Source of the DNA: Citrobacter sp. Awk 4
Lineage (GTDB): Bacteria > Pseudomonadota > Gammaproteobacteria > Enterobacterales > Enterobacteriaceae
NCBI RefSeq assembly: GCF_028069725.1
Contig: NZ_JANEWG010000017.1
Location: forward strand, 1-64,000
DNA: 64,000 nt
Reading direction: 5' to 3'
The position numbers were made by a program, and so were the translations under genes. Shown here piece by piece: positions 45,755-55,916 of this stretch (positions are counted from its first letter, which is position 1; each line of letters begins with the position of its first letter). The notes under the pieces were generated by a model. It was given only the letters and a program-made list of their open reading frames with translations, searched no databases and was not told the origin of the DNA.

Positions 45755-47062
45755 ATGAAACGTGTTTCTCAAATGACCGCGCTGGCACTGGCTTTAGGGC
45801 TCGCTTGCGCTTCTTCGCAGGCTGCTGAAATGTCGCAGGCGCTCACCCTTCACCAGTTGCAACAAAAACAGGGCGCTGCCATTGATACGCGTCAAAGCGC
45901 TTTCTACAACGGCTGGCCACAGTCGCTCAACGGCCCCTCAGGGCATGAACCCTCCGCACTGAATCTCTCCGCGAGCTGGCTCGATAAAATGAACGATGAG
46001 CAGCTCACCGCCTGGCTCAAGACGCATCAATTAACAGCCGATACCCCGGTAGCGCTTTACGGTAATGAGACCGAGATCCAGGCCGTTAAATCGCGTTTGC
46101 AAAAAGCCGGTTTACAGCAAATTTCCACCCTCAGCGACGCATTACAACAGCCCTCCCGCCTGCAACGACTGCCGCATTTTGAACAACTGGTCTACCCGCA
46201 ATGGCTGCACGATCTTCAGCAAAACAAGTCCGTTACAGCCAAACCGGCCGGAGACTGGAAAGTCCTCGAAGCGGGTTGGGGAGCGCCGAAGTTCTACCTG
46301 ATGAGCCATATTCCTGGCGCCGGTTATATCGATACCAATGAAGTAGAAAGCGAACCGCTGTGGAACAAAGTGTCCGATGCAGAGCTTAAAGCGATGCTGG
46401 CGAAGCATGGCATCCGCCACGATACGACGGTGGTTCTGTATGGTCGCGACGTCTACGCCGCAGCGCGTGTCGCGCAGATCATGCTCTATGCCGGTGTGAA
46501 AGATGTTCGCCTGCTTGATGGCGGCTGGCAAAGCTGGTCCGATTCCGGGCTGCCAGTTGAACGCGGCACGCCGCCAAAAGTGAAAGCGGAACCTGATTTT
46601 GGCGTCGCCATTCCGGCGCACCCGCAGCTGATGTTGAATATGGAACAGGCGCGCGCCCTCCTGCATCGCCAGGATGCTTCACTGGTCAGCATTCGTTCCT
46701 GGCCTGAATTTATTGGTACCACCAGCGGGTACAATTACATCAAACCGAAAGGCGAAATTGCCGGTGCCCGTTGGGGCCATGCCGGCAGCGACTCTACGCA
46801 CATGGAAGACTTCCACAACCCGGATGGCACCATGCGTAGCGCAGACGATATCGCCGCCATGTGGAAGCAGTGGAACATCCTGCCGGATCAGCAGGTTTCC
46901 TTCTACTGTGGCACCGGCTGGCGCGCCTCAGAAACGTTTATCTATGCCCGCGCAATGGGCTGGAAAAACGTCTCCGTCTATGACGGCGGCTGGTACGAGT
47001 GGAGCAGCGATCCGAAAAACCCGGTTGCCAGCGGAGAACGAGGTCCGGACAGCAGCCACTAA
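45755..47062 (+). CDS. ynjE: Secreted triple-rhodanese thiosulfate sulfurtransferase YnjE
   Basis: Periplasmic protein of 435 residues with a Sec signal (residues 1-23, ending SSQAA). Three rhodanese domains follow; the active Cys is in FYCGTGWRASE (about residues 384-394) of the last domain, the others lacking the loop Cys. E. coli YnjE has weak thiosulfate or mercaptopyruvate sulfurtransferase activity; the physiological acceptor is unknown. Start MKRVSQM at 45755 fits the family. Downstream of ynjBCD, so it may act on the same transported compound. Confidence 0.93.
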   Translation: MKRVSQMTALALALGLACASSQAAEMSQALTLHQLQQKQGAAIDTRQSAFYNGWPQSLNGPSGHEPSALNLSASWLDKMNDEQLTAWLKTHQLTADTPVALYGNETEIQAVKSRLQKAGLQQISTLSDALQQPSRLQRLPHFEQLVYPQWLHDLQQNKSVTAKPAGDWKVLEAGWGAPKFYLMSHIPGAGYIDTNEVESEPLWNKVSDAELKAMLAKHGIRHDTTVVLYGRDVYAAARVAQIMLYAGVKDVRLLDGGWQSWSDSGLPVERGTPPKVKAEPDFGVAIPAHPQLMLNMEQARALLHRQDASLVSIRSWPEFIGTTSGYNYIKPKGEIAGARWGHAGSDSTHMEDFHNPDGTMRSADDIAAMWKQWNILPDQQVSFYCGTGWRASETFIYARAMGWKNVSVYDGGWYEWSSDPKNPVASGERGPDSSH

Positions 47063-47069
47063 TTCGTAA

Positions 47070-47139
47070 ATGCCTGATGGCGCTGCGTCGTGTTGCCGGA
47101 TAAGCGTAGCGCCATCCGGCAACACGTCTTATCCGGCAC
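47070..47139. repeat. REP/BIME element between ynjE and ynjF
   Basis: Two facing units (TGCCTGATGGCGCTGCG and GTTGCCGGAT...ATCCGGCAAC) plus TTATCCGGCACG make a BIME-like element. Its right end supplies the ynjF stop codon. Confidence 0.8.
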
Positions 47140-47752
47140 GCTGAAGCGATTTCAGCGTCAGGTAGCCACTGCAAATCCGCGTAAAGGTCGTCATCCAGCA
47201 CAACACGCCGAATATCCACGCAAACCACGAAAAATACGCCGGGAATAAGCAACTCAACACAAACAGCAGGATCGTCTCCGTCCCTTCCGTCAATCCTCCC
47301 AGATAGTAAAACGATTTGTGCGCATAGCCGGGATTATCAATCTGATGTTTCGCCGCCAGCGCGGCAAAGGCCAAAAAGCTGCTGCCGGTGCCGATAAACG
47401 CAAACAGCAGCCAGCCGCCGGCAAGGGCATTTTGCTCCGGCGCGGCGAGAATAAAACCAAACGGAACCAGCGCGTAAAAGAGAAAATCGAGAGAGATATC
47501 GAGAAATCCCCCCGCATCCGTCAGCCCCCGGCGTCTGGCCAATGCGCCGTCCAGACCATCCAGAAATCGGTTCAACACAATAGCGACCAGCGCGGCCTGA
47601 TACCAACCTAAAGCCAGAAACGGCAAGGCGAGGACACCGATAGCAAAACCGAGCAGCGTCAGTCCGTCCGGTGTAATCGCTGGTTTATCCAGCAAACTGG
47701 CGCACCGATGCAGGAGGGGTTTCATTCCAGGGTGAAGATAGCGATCAAGCAC
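47129..47752 (-). CDS. ynjF: CDP-alcohol phosphatidyltransferase family protein YnjF
   Basis: Inner membrane enzyme-family protein of 207 residues. The CDP-alcohol phosphotransferase motif D-x2-DG-x2-AR-x8-G-x3-D-x3-D is complete in DGLDGALARRRGLTDAGGFL followed by DISLD (about 65-89), and about five hydrophobic segments occur. It joins a CDP-lipid to an alcohol; the substrate in E. coli is unknown. The last codons RAG-stop lie in REP sequence. Confidence 0.9.
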   Translation of the reverse strand: MLDRYLHPGMKPLLHRCASLLDKPAITPDGLTLLGFAIGVLALPFLALGWYQAALVAIVLNRFLDGLDGALARRRGLTDAGGFLDISLDFLFYALVPFGFILAAPEQNALAGGWLLFAFIGTGSSFLAFAALAAKHQIDNPGYAHKSFYYLGGLTEGTETILLFVLSCLFPAYFSWFAWIFGVLCWMTTFTRICSGYLTLKSLQRAG

Positions 47753-47839
47753 ACGTGCTCCCGTAAGCGTAAAGGTCTTCAGGTTAGATAAAACTGCGGA
47801 TATTATGGCATTTTCTCTCGTCAGACAGTGTTGAATATA

Positions 47840-48253
47840 ATGAAATCTCTCGACGTCGTTGCCGCCATCATTGAACGTGACGGCAAAATTTTACTGGCTC
47901 AGCGCCCGGAACACGCCGACCAGCCAGGAATGTGGGAATTTGCCGGTGGCAAAGTCGAGTCCGGTGAAAGCCAGCCGCAGGCATTGGCGCGCGAACTCCG
48001 GGAGGAACTGGGGATCGACGCGGTGGTTGGGCAATATATCGCCAGCCATCAGCGTGAAGTGTCGGGGCGATTAATTCATCTGCATGCCTGGCATGTGCCA
48101 GAGTTTAGCGGTACGTTGCGCGCGCATGAACACCAGCGCCTTCTCTGGTGTTCGCCTGAGGATGCGCTTAATTATCCGCTCGCCCCGGCAGACATTCCGC
48201 TTTTAGAGGCATTCAGGGTTTTACGCGACGCCAGACCAGCGGATTCGTACTGA
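47840..48253 (+). CDS. nudG: CTP/5-hydroxy-CTP and pyrimidine (d)NTP pyrophosphatase NudG
   Basis: Nudix hydrolase of 137 residues (E. coli 135). The Nudix box GGKVESGESQPQALARELRE-ELGI lies at about 34-57 with G-x5-E-x7-REL-x-EE-x-G complete. It cleaves damaged pyrimidine nucleotides such as 5-hydroxy-CTP and 5-methyl-dCTP. Start MKSLDVVAAI at 47840. Its end overlaps the convergent ynjH by 41 bp. Confidence 0.94.
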   Translation: MKSLDVVAAIIERDGKILLAQRPEHADQPGMWEFAGGKVESGESQPQALARELREELGIDAVVGQYIASHQREVSGRLIHLHAWHVPEFSGTLRAHEHQRLLWCSPEDALNYPLAPADIPLLEAFRVLRDARPADSY

Positions 48254-48491
48254 GGGTTTTATCGTCACGTTGACACTGCAACAACACGCCGTCGGCTTTG
48301 ATGACGGCCCCTTCTGAATAATTTTGGTCCTGGTAGATGCAGCACTGATTGCACGGCTGCGGACGCTGTCCGCTGGAGCTGAAGACCTCCGGCGGTATGC
48401 TAACGTCGACATCCGGGCGATAACGTTCATTCGCCTGCACAGCGTAGGGCATAAGCGCTACTGCAACAGCGGCCATCAATAAACGGCGCAT
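48213..48491 (-). CDS. ynjH: Uncharacterised periplasmic protein YnjH
   Basis: DUF1496 protein of 92 residues with a Sec signal (MRRLLMAAVAVAL..., cut near VQA-NE). The mature part has a Cys-rich segment QPCNQCCIYQ (about 45-54) and a further Cys near 72. Start 48491 is chosen because AAGGA lies 6 bases upstream; an in-frame ORF reaches 48671 without support. Function unknown. Confidence 0.88.
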   Translation of the reverse strand: MRRLLMAAVAVALMPYAVQANERYRPDVDVSIPPEVFSSSGQRPQPCNQCCIYQDQNYSEGAVIKADGVLLQCQRDDKTLSTNPLVWRRVKP

Positions 48492-48727
48492 AGTCATTCC
48501 TTTTAAATTGAACTCGTCTTTCCTATTAACGGTAGTAAACGCCCTAAACTTTAGCCTTTCGATCATCGCTTTTAGTAATGACGCCCGCTTCGTTATTAAT
48601 TTGAGCAGCAGCATGATTTTTTTCTTGCTTAGCGTCACATTGCTGATGTTATAGTCAAAATCTGCAAACACCTATTCTCATAACACACAACAACAACCAC
48701 ATTCATTTATAAGAGGTTTTTAAATCT

Positions 48728-50071
48728 ATGGATCAGACATGTTCTCTGGAGTCGTTTCTCAACCATGTTCAAAAGCGCGACCCGAATCAAACCGAGTTCG
48801 CGCAGGCCGTTCGTGAAGTCATGACCACCCTGTGGCCCTTCCTTGAGCAGAATCCCCGTTATCGTCAAATGTCGTTGCTGGAACGTCTGGTTGAACCGGA
48901 GCGCGTGATTCAGTTTCGCGTCGTTTGGCTGGACGATCGCAATCAGGTTCAGGTAAACCGGGCCTGGCGCGTACAGTTCAACGCTGCGATCGGTCCCTAT
49001 AAGGGCGGGATGCGTTTCCACCCTTCGGTTAACCTGTCGATTCTGAAATTCCTCGGCTTTGAGCAAACCTTTAAAAACGCCCTGACCACACTGCCGATGG
49101 GCGGTGGTAAAGGCGGTAGCGATTTTGACCCGAAAGGCAAAAGTGAAGGCGAAGTGATGCGTTTTTGCCAGGCGCTGATGACCGAACTGTATCGTCATTT
49201 GGGGCCAGATACCGATGTGCCCGCCGGTGATATCGGCGTGGGCGGGCGTGAAGTGGGCTTTATGGCCGGGATGATGCGCAAGCTCTCCAACAATAGCGCC
49301 TGTGTCTTTACGGGCAAAGGTCTCTCCTTCGGCGGCAGCTTGATCCGCCCGGAAGCGACCGGTTATGGCCTGGTCTACTTCACCGAAGCGATGCTCAAAC
49401 GCCACGGTCTTGGTTTTGAAGGGATGCGCGTCGCGATTTCCGGCTCCGGCAACGTGGCGCAATTTGCCATTGAAAAAGCGATGGAGTTTGGCGCGCGTGT
49501 AGTCACCGCCTCCGACTCCAGCGGCACCGTCGTTGACGAAAGCGGCTTTACCAAAGAAAAACTGGCGCGCCTGTGCGAAATCAAAGCCAGCCACGATGGT
49601 CGCGTCGCCGACTACGCGCGTGAGTTTGGCCTGACCTATCTGGAAGGCAAACAGCCGTGGGCAGTTCCGGTCGATATCGCCCTGCCATGCGCAACGCAAA
49701 ATGAGCTGGATGTCGATGCCGCTCGCCAGCTTATCGCCAATGGCGTGAAAGCCGTAGCGGAAGGCGCAAACATGCCGACCACCATCGAAGCCACCGATCT
49801 GTTCCTCGAAGCGGGCGTCCTGTTCGCACCGGGTAAAGCGGCAAACGCAGGCGGCGTAGCCACCTCCGGGCTGGAGATGGCGCAAAACGCCGCGCGTTTA
49901 GGCTGGAAGGCAGAGAAAGTGGATGCGCGTTTGCACCACATTATGCTGGATATTCACCACGCGTGCGTGGAGTACGGCGGTGAAAATAAACAGACCAACT
50001 ATGTTCGTGGCGCAAACATTGCGGGCTTCGTCAAAGTGGCCGACGCAATGCTGGGTCAGGGTGTGATTTAA
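48728..50071 (+). CDS. gdhA: NADP-specific glutamate dehydrogenase
   Basis: Makes glutamate from 2-oxoglutarate and ammonia when ammonia is plentiful. Residue count is 447. The active-site Lys is in PMGGGKGGSDFDP (about 121-133) with substrate-binding KYGGM-type PYKGGMRFHP before it; the NADP fold begins near SGSGNVAQ (about 237). Forms a cytoplasmic hexamer. Its terminator lies inside the end of topB. Confidence 0.98.
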   Translation: MDQTCSLESFLNHVQKRDPNQTEFAQAVREVMTTLWPFLEQNPRYRQMSLLERLVEPERVIQFRVVWLDDRNQVQVNRAWRVQFNAAIGPYKGGMRFHPSVNLSILKFLGFEQTFKNALTTLPMGGGKGGSDFDPKGKSEGEVMRFCQALMTELYRHLGPDTDVPAGDIGVGGREVGFMAGMMRKLSNNSACVFTGKGLSFGGSLIRPEATGYGLVYFTEAMLKRHGLGFEGMRVAISGSGNVAQFAIEKAMEFGARVVTASDSSGTVVDESGFTKEKLARLCEIKASHDGRVADYAREFGLTYLEGKQPWAVPVDIALPCATQNELDVDAARQLIANGVKAVAEGANMPTTIEATDLFLEAGVLFAPGKAANAGGVATSGLEMAQNAARLGWKAEKVDARLHHIMLDIHHACVEYGGENKQTNYVRGANIAGFVKVADAMLGQGVI

Positions 50072-50079
50072 CGTTCTGT

Positions 50080-50162
50080 AGGTCTGATAAGCGTAGCGCC
50101 ATCAGACATTGCCGGATGGTGGCATAACTGCCTTATCCGGCCTACGACGACTTATCAGGCCT
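50080..50162. repeat. REP/BIME element between gdhA and topB
   Basis: Units GTCTGATAAGCGTAGCGCCATCAGAC and GCCGGATGGTGGCATAACTG...CTTATCCGGCC are arranged head to tail between convergent genes. Confidence 0.82.
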
Positions 50163-50170
50163 GGACATTG

Positions 50171-52111
50171 TTACAGGCCCGCCTCTGCTGATGGCGGGCT
50201 TTTTTTCGCCGTGCGTTTACGCGGCGCAGACTTTTTCTTCTCGCCGCCGCCCGGCGCAACAATCCCCTTAAAGCGCCTGACCGGAGTACGCTTAGCCTGA
50301 TCGATCAGCTGATACAGCGTTCCGACCAACGGCTGCATAAAATCCTGATAACGACACTGTTTCTCACTGATTTGCGTCAGGATAGACTCCCAGTGCGCCG
50401 TCATATCGGGTCGGGTCGCCATTTCCGGCAACGAGTGAAACAACGCTTTTCCGGCATCGGTAGAGTGGATGTAGCGCCCTTTCTTGGTCAGAAAACCGCG
50501 TTTAAACAGTAATTCAATGATACCGGCACGGGTCGCCTCGGTGCCAAGACCGTCAGTTGCACGCAGGATCTTTTTCAGATCTTTGTCCTGCACAAAGCGA
50601 GCGATACCGGTCATTGCCGAGAGCAAGGTCGCATCCGTAAAGTGGCGCGGCGGTTGGGTCTGACGCTCGACCACTTCGCCTTTCTCGCACAAGAGCTCAT
50701 CGTCTTTCGCGACCACCGGCAGCGGCGTACCGTCGTTCTCTTCATCACGCTCTTTATTGCCCAGCAGCGTGCGCCATCCCGCTTCTGCCAGGAACCGGGC
50801 TTTGGCAATAAATTTGCCCTTCGCAATCTCCAGCTCAATCACGCACTTGCGGAACACCGCATCCGGACAGAACTGCATCAGATACTGGCGCGCAATCAGG
50901 TTGTAGACCTTCGCTTCGTTGTCATTCAGAGCGATCGATGAACTGCGCGCGGTCGGAATAATCGCGTGGTGCGCATCGACTTTTTTGTCATCCCAGCAGC
51001 GATTACGGGTATCCGGATTAACCGCAGGCTGCGGCAGCAGATCCGGCGCATGGACGCTGATGGCGTTCAGCACCGCATGGCGGCCGGCAAAATGTTCTTC
51101 CGGCAGATAGCGACAGTCAGAACGCGGATAGGTAATAAGTTTGTGGGTTTCATACAGCTTCTGGCAAATATCGAGCACGTTCTGCGCGCTCAGCCCGAAG
51201 CGTTTGGCGGCCTCAATCTGCAAGGCGGAGAGTGAAAACGGCAGCGGCGCGGATTCTGATTCCCGTTTATCGTTATAACTGGTGACCACCGCAGGTTGGC
51301 CGTTGATACGGTTGACCACGTGTTCCGCCAGCGGGCGATGCAATAAGCGCCCTTCTTCGTCCTGATACGGTTCACAGGCTTCGCTGGGTTGCCAGAGGGC
51401 GGTGAACCGTTCATCGGCCGGCGTCACAATATGCGCTTTCACTTCAAAGAAATCTTTGGCGACGAAATTTTCGATCTCTTCATCGCGGCGCACCACCAGC
51501 CCAAGAACCGGCGTCTGTACGCGCCCTACAGAGAGAACGCCCTGATAACCGGCGTTGCGTCCCAGAATGGTATACGCACGCGTCATGTTGATGCCGTACA
51601 GCCAGTCAGCACGCGCACGCGCCAGCGCCGAAACACACAGCGGCACAAATTCGCTATTGGAACGCAGACGTTCAATCGCCCGTTCGACCGCCTGCGGGTT
51701 GAGATCGTTTATCAAACAACGTTGCACCTGATGGCGTTTTTCCGGAGCCAGTTGCAGGTAATCCAGCACTTCATCCACCAGCAACTGCCCTTCACGATCG
51801 GGGTCTCCTGCGTGAATGACTTCGCTGGCTTCATGCAGGAACCGTTTGATAACGTTGAGCTGTTTGGTCACAGAAGGTCGCGGTTGCAACTGCCATTTTT
51901 CCGGCACTATCGGAAGATCGGCTAAGCTCCAGCGCGCATAACGGCTGTCATAGGCGTCGGGTTGCGCTTGTTCAAGCAGGTGACCGATACACCAGGTCAC
52001 CACTTGCCCATTTCCACATTCGATAAAACCATCGCCTTTGCGATGCGGCTTTGGCAATACGTCCGCAATCGCACGGGCCAGACTCGGTTTTTCGGCAATA
52101 TACAACCGCAT
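50171..52111 (-). CDS. topB: DNA topoisomerase III
   Basis: Type IA topoisomerase of 646 residues (E. coli 653), used for decatenation. The Toprim Glu is in [10 protein letters not shown] (1-10) and the DxDxE Asps in [11 protein letters not shown] (about 100-110). The active Tyr lies in [11 protein letters not shown] (about 327-337). The C-terminal 45 residues are basic and variable. Start MRLYIAEK at 52111; the frame is open 19 codons further. It follows selD by 4 bp. Confidence 0.97.
   Translation of the reverse strand: MRLYIAEKPSLARAIADVLPKPHRKGDGFIECGNGQVVTWCIGHLLEQAQPDAYDSRYARWSLADLPIVPEKWQLQPRPSVTKQLNVIKRFLHEASEVIHAGDPDREGQLLVDEVLDYLQLAPEKRHQVQRCLINDLNPQAVERAIERLRSNSEFVPLCVSALARARADWLYGINMTRAYTILGRNAGYQGVLSVGRVQTPVLGLVVRRDEEIENFVAKDFFEVKAHIVTPADERFTALWQPSEACEPYQDEEGRLLHRPLAEHVVNRINGQPAVVTSYNDKRESESAPLPFSLSALQIEAAKRFGLSAQNVLDICQKLYETHKLITYPRSDCRYLPEEHFAGRHAVLNAISVHAPDLLPQPAVNPDTRNRCWDDKKVDAHHAIIPTARSSSIALNDNEAKVYNLIARQYLMQFCPDAVFRKCVIELEIAKGKFIAKARFLAEAGWRTLLGNKERDEENDGTPLPVVAKDDELLCEKGEVVERQTQPPRHFTDATLLSAMTGIARFVQDKDLKKILRATDGLGTEATRAGIIELLFKRGFLTKKGRYIHSTDAGKALFHSLPEMATRPDMTAHWESILTQISEKQCRYQDFMQPLVGTLYQLIDQAKRTPVRRFKGIVAPGGGEKKKSAPRKRTAKKSPPSAEAGL
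50177..50206 (+). terminator. gdhA terminator embedded in the 3' end of topB
   Basis: GCCCGCC-TCTGCTGAT-GGCGGGC is followed by seven T on the plus strand. It lies wholly inside the last codons of topB (minus strand, stop 50171-50173). Confidence 0.88.
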
Positions 52112-52115
52112 CGAA

Positions 52116-53159
52116 TTAACGGATCTCAACCATGGCGCGCCCACCACGGGCTTCAACCAGCTCGCCAATGGCGGTCAGATCGATACCAAACTCCGCAGCG
52201 GTCGCTTTGACTTCCGCTTCGGATTCCGGCGTCACCGCCAGCAACAATCCACCGGATGTTTGCGGATCGCACAGCAGAGAACGCACAGCGTGCGGCATCT
52301 CGCCCATCAAATGCCCGTAACTGGCATAGTTGCGCTCGGTGCCGCCTGGCACCGCACCCTGCTGAATGTACTCTTCAACGCCCGGCAGTTTCGGCACGTC
52401 CTGATAATGAATTTGCGCCTGCACCCCTGCGCCCTGACACATTTCGCTTAAATGCCCCAGCAACCCAAAACCGGTGACATCGGTCATTGCCTTCACACCG
52501 TCGATATTGGCGAACGCCGCGCCCGCAATATTCATTCGGCACATTACCTCGGTCGCCAGCCCCTGATGCTCCGGCTTCAGCAATGATTTTTTCTCTGCGG
52601 TGGTCAGTACGCCAATCCCCAGCGGTTTGGTGAGGAACAGCTTGCACCCGGCCTGTGCGGTACTGTTCTTTTTCACGCGCTCAGTGGGCACGACGCCGGT
52701 GACCGCCAGACCAAAAATCGGTTCCGGCGCATCAATGGAGTGGCCGCCCGCCAGCGCAATACCGGCTTGTTTACAGGCAAAACGCCCACCTTCGGTGACT
52801 TCCCGGGCGATCTCCGGGGACAGCGTATTGATCGGCCACCCCAAAATGGCAATCGCCATAATCGGTTTGCCGCCCATCGCAAAAATATCGCTAATGGCGT
52901 TAGTCGCCGCAATGCGACCGAAATCGAACGGGTTATCGACGATTGGCATAAAGAAGTCAGTGGTACTGATAATACTGGTGCCATTTCCCAGATCGTACAC
53001 CGCCGCATCATCGCGGGTTTCGTTACCCACAAGCAGGTTCGGGTCGACAAACTTCACCTGCTCACTGTGCAGGATGGTTTCCAGCACTTTAGGGGAAATT
53101 TTACAACCGCAACCGGCTCCGTGGCTGTATTGCGTTAAACGAATGGTTTGCTCGCTCAT
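52116..53159 (-). CDS. selD: Selenide, water dikinase
   Basis: Makes selenophosphate from selenide and ATP for selenocysteine and selenouridine synthesis. Residue count is 347. The N-terminal catalytic Cys17 and Lys20 are in [10 protein letters not shown]. The glycine-rich and acidic ATP/Mg sites follow ([12 protein letters not shown], about 46-57). Start at 53159 has AGGAG 6 bases upstream; the ATG inside that Shine-Dalgarno context at 53165 is less likely. Followed by topB. Confidence 0.97.
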   Translation of the reverse strand: MSEQTIRLTQYSHGAGCGCKISPKVLETILHSEQVKFVDPNLLVGNETRDDAAVYDLGNGTSIISTTDFFMPIVDNPFDFGRIAATNAISDIFAMGGKPIMAIAILGWPINTLSPEIAREVTEGGRFACKQAGIALAGGHSIDAPEPIFGLAVTGVVPTERVKKNSTAQAGCKLFLTKPLGIGVLTTAEKKSLLKPEHQGLATEVMCRMNIAGAAFANIDGVKAMTDVTGFGLLGHLSEMCQGAGVQAQIHYQDVPKLPGVEEYIQQGAVPGGTERNYASYGHLMGEMPHAVRSLLCDPQTSGGLLLAVTPESEAEVKATAAEFGIDLTAIGELVEARGGRAMVEIR

Positions 53160-53275
53160 GGACATCTCCTGTCATTGCAATCCAGCTATGGTAACGCTCA
53201 TTCAATGATGTGATAAGAGTGACTGTCTGAATTCCGGCGTCTTTGCTCATAATCCAGACAGTTTCGTCGAATATC

Positions 53276-53827
53276 TTAAAAATAACGGACGAAGGGGGTC
53301 GGATCCGGCAGATTAATGCTCGTCGAGGCTTTCAGTTGCGGCGTCCCCAGATAGAGGAATCCCACGATTTTATCCTGCCCCTGGCACTGAAAAGCATCGC
53401 GCACGACCGGGCTTTCCGTTAATGCGCCAGTGCGCCAGATCCCATTGAAGCCTTGCGCGATCGCAGCCATCTGCATTGCCATCACCGCACAGCCCGCTGA
53501 CATCTGTTGCTCCCAGACCGGCACTTTGTGGTTCTCTTCGCACTTCGCCACCACGGCAATGATCAACGGCGCGCGAAACGGCGCTGAACGGGCTTTCTCA
53601 ACGGCTTTTTCATCCCCGTCTTGCGCGATGGCGGCTTTTTCCAGCGTGGCGCTAAAACGTTCGCGCCCTTCGCCTTCAATCACGAAGAAACGCCAGGGTT
53701 GCAGAGATTTGTGATCCGGCGCACGCATGCCTGCCCGCAAAATGTTTTGCAGTTGTTCTCCGGCGGGAGCGGGTTCGCCCAGACGAGAGGCGCTACGGCG
53801 GTTAACAAGTAATTCGAGTGCATCCAT
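53276..53827 (-). CDS. ydjA: Nitroreductase-family flavoprotein YdjA
   Basis: Small FMN-dependent oxidoreductase of the nitroreductase family, 183 residues. FMN contacts are expected at RRSASRLG (about 9-16), and the conserved GIWRTG lies near 130-135. It reduces nitroaromatics only weakly; natural substrate unknown. Upstream of selD on the same strand with 116 bp between. Confidence 0.94.
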   Translation of the reverse strand: MDALELLVNRRSASRLGEPAPAGEQLQNILRAGMRAPDHKSLQPWRFFVIEGEGRERFSATLEKAAIAQDGDEKAVEKARSAPFRAPLIIAVVAKCEENHKVPVWEQQMSAGCAVMAMQMAAIAQGFNGIWRTGALTESPVVRDAFQCQGQDKIVGFLYLGTPQLKASTSINLPDPTPFVRYF

Positions 53828-54004
53828 TTAGTTAACTCCAACAATGATGTTATTTCACAAAATTAACACGAGAGCGGATTTTGTTACAGCACAGGCAGTG
53901 ATTCCTGCTGACAAGAGCCGGTTGGGTCATTACGATAGCCTCATCTTAGCGCTTTCTCCTGAAATGGTGAGAATGGCGTTGTTTTTTTTGGTTAGGGAGT
54001 ATAC

Positions 54005-55861
54005 ATGCGAACCCTGTGGCGATTTATTGCCGGATTTTTTAAATGGACGTGGCGGCTGCTGAATTTCGTTCGTGAACTGGTGCTTAACCTGTTCTTTATT
54101 CTGCTGGTGCTGGTGGGTGTGGGCATCTGGATGCAAGTCAGCAGCAGTCATACCAGCGAGCAAACGGCGCGTGGCGCGCTGCTGTTGGATATTTCCGGCG
54201 TGATCGTCGATAAACCGTCCAGCACCAACCGCCTGGGCATTCTGGGTCGCCAGTTTTTTGGCGCGAGTTCTGACCGACTGCAGGAAAACTCGCTGTTTGA
54301 TATCGTGAATACGATTCGTCAGGCGAAGGATGACCGTAATATTACCGGCATTGTGATGGACCTGAAAAATTTCGCCGGGGCGGATCAACCCTCTATGCAG
54401 TACATCGGTAAGGCGTTGCGCGAGTTCCGCGACAGCGGTAAGCCCGTTTTCGCCGTCGGTGATAACTACACTCAGGGGCAGTATTACCTGGCAAGCTTCG
54501 CGAATAAAATTTGGCTCTCACCGCAAGGCGCCGTCGATCTGCACGGGTTTGCTACCAATGGCCTGTATTACAAGTCCCTGCTGGATAAGCTGAAAGTCTC
54601 CACGCACGTTTTCCGCGTCGGAACCTATAAATCCGCCGTTGAACCGTTTATTCGTGATGATATGTCTCCGGCAGCGCGCGAAGCGGACAGTCGCTGGATT
54701 GGCGAACTGTGGCAAAACTACCTGAATACCGTTGCCGCAAATCGTCAGATCCCTGCCCAGCAGGTATTCCCTGGCGCACAGGCCATGCTCGACGGGTTGA
54801 GCAAGGTGGATGGCGACACAGCGAAATACGCGCTCGATAACAAACTGGTGGATAAGCTGGCCTCCAGCGCCGAAGTGGAAAAAGCGCTGACCAAACAGTT
54901 TGGCTGGAGCAAAAAAGAAAACAATTACCGCGCCATCAGCTATTACGATTATTCGCTGAATCCCCCTTCTGATACCGGCGACAGTATTGGCGTGGTCTTC
55001 GCGAATGGCGCAATCATGGATGGCGAGGAGACTCCGGGGAATGTCGGCGGCGACACCACGGCCTCGCAGATCCGCGACGCGCGTCTGGATCCTAAAGTGA
55101 AAGCGATTGTCTTGCGCGTTAATAGCCCTGGCGGTAGCGTCAGCGCCTCCGAAGTGATCCGTGCAGAACTGGCAGCGGCAAAAGCGGCAGGCAAGCCAGT
55201 GGTGGTATCAATGGGTGGGATGGCTGCCTCCGGCGGTTATTGGATCTCAACACCTGCCAGCTATATTGTGGCCAACCCCAGCACCCTGACCGGTTCTATC
55301 GGTATCTTCGGGGTGATCAACACGGTTGAAAACAGTCTGGATTCGATTGGCGTTCATACTGACGGCGTCTCCACCTCCCCACTGGCGGATATGTCGATGA
55401 CCAAAGCCCTGCCGCCGGAAGTGCAGCAGATGATACAGCTGAGTATTGAGAACGGTTATAAGCGCTTTATCACGCTGGTGGCCGATGCGCGTAAGAGCAC
55501 GCCGGAGCAAATTGATAAGATTGCGCAAGGCCATGTCTGGACCGGACAGGATGCGAAAGCCAATGGTCTGGTCGACAGTCTGGGCGACTTTGACGATGCG
55601 GTCACCAAAGCCGCTGAACTGGCCAAACTCAAACAATGGCATCTTGATTACTATCAGGACGAGCCAACCTTCTTTGATGTGGTCATGGACAGTATGTCCG
55701 GCTCAGTTCGCGCGATGCTGCCAGAAGCGATTCAGGCGATGCTGCCAGCCCCGCTGATCTCTGCGGCAAACGTGGTAAAAGCAGAGAGCGACAAACTGGC
55801 GGCGTTTAATGATCCACAAAACCGTTATGCGTTTTGTTTAACCTGCGCGAACGTTCGCTAA
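54005..55861 (+). CDS. sppA: Signal peptide peptidase SppA, protease IV
   Basis: Membrane-anchored serine protease of 618 residues, with one N-terminal membrane helix (about 20-45) and two tandem S49 domains facing the periplasm. The catalytic Lys is in [12 protein letters not shown] (about 209) and the nucleophile Ser in [10 protein letters not shown] (about 409). It degrades cleaved signal peptides as a tetramer. ATG 54005 follows GGGAG. Confidence 0.97.
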   Translation: MRTLWRFIAGFFKWTWRLLNFVRELVLNLFFILLVLVGVGIWMQVSSSHTSEQTARGALLLDISGVIVDKPSSTNRLGILGRQFFGASSDRLQENSLFDIVNTIRQAKDDRNITGIVMDLKNFAGADQPSMQYIGKALREFRDSGKPVFAVGDNYTQGQYYLASFANKIWLSPQGAVDLHGFATNGLYYKSLLDKLKVSTHVFRVGTYKSAVEPFIRDDMSPAAREADSRWIGELWQNYLNTVAANRQIPAQQVFPGAQAMLDGLSKVDGDTAKYALDNKLVDKLASSAEVEKALTKQFGWSKKENNYRAISYYDYSLNPPSDTGDSIGVVFANGAIMDGEETPGNVGGDTTASQIRDARLDPKVKAIVLRVNSPGGSVSASEVIRAELAAAKAAGKPVVVSMGGMAASGGYWISTPASYIVANPSTLTGSIGIFGVINTVENSLDSIGVHTDGVSTSPLADMSMTKALPPEVQQMIQLSIENGYKRFITLVADARKSTPEQIDKIAQGHVWTGQDAKANGLVDSLGDFDDAVTKAAELAKLKQWHLDYYQDEPTFFDVVMDSMSGSVRAMLPEAIQAMLPAPLISAANVVKAESDKLAAFNDPQNRYAFCLTCANVR

Positions 55862-55866
55862 TCATC

Positions 55867-55896
55867 AACCCCTCTTCACACGAAGAGGGGTTTTTA
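55867..55896 (+). terminator. Intrinsic terminator between sppA and ansA
   Basis: AACCCCTCTTC-ACAC-GAAGAGGGGTT is followed by TTT, directly after the sppA stop and 20 bp before ansA. Some read-through or a separate ansA promoter within sppA is expected. Confidence 0.9.
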
Positions 55897-55916
55897 ATGT
55901 TCCAGAAGAAACTATC

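Noticed and set aside
48707-49885. A 392-codon open frame antisense to gdhA
   Set aside because: It is a shadow of gdhA codon bias, has no ribosome site, and its translation has no family resemblance.
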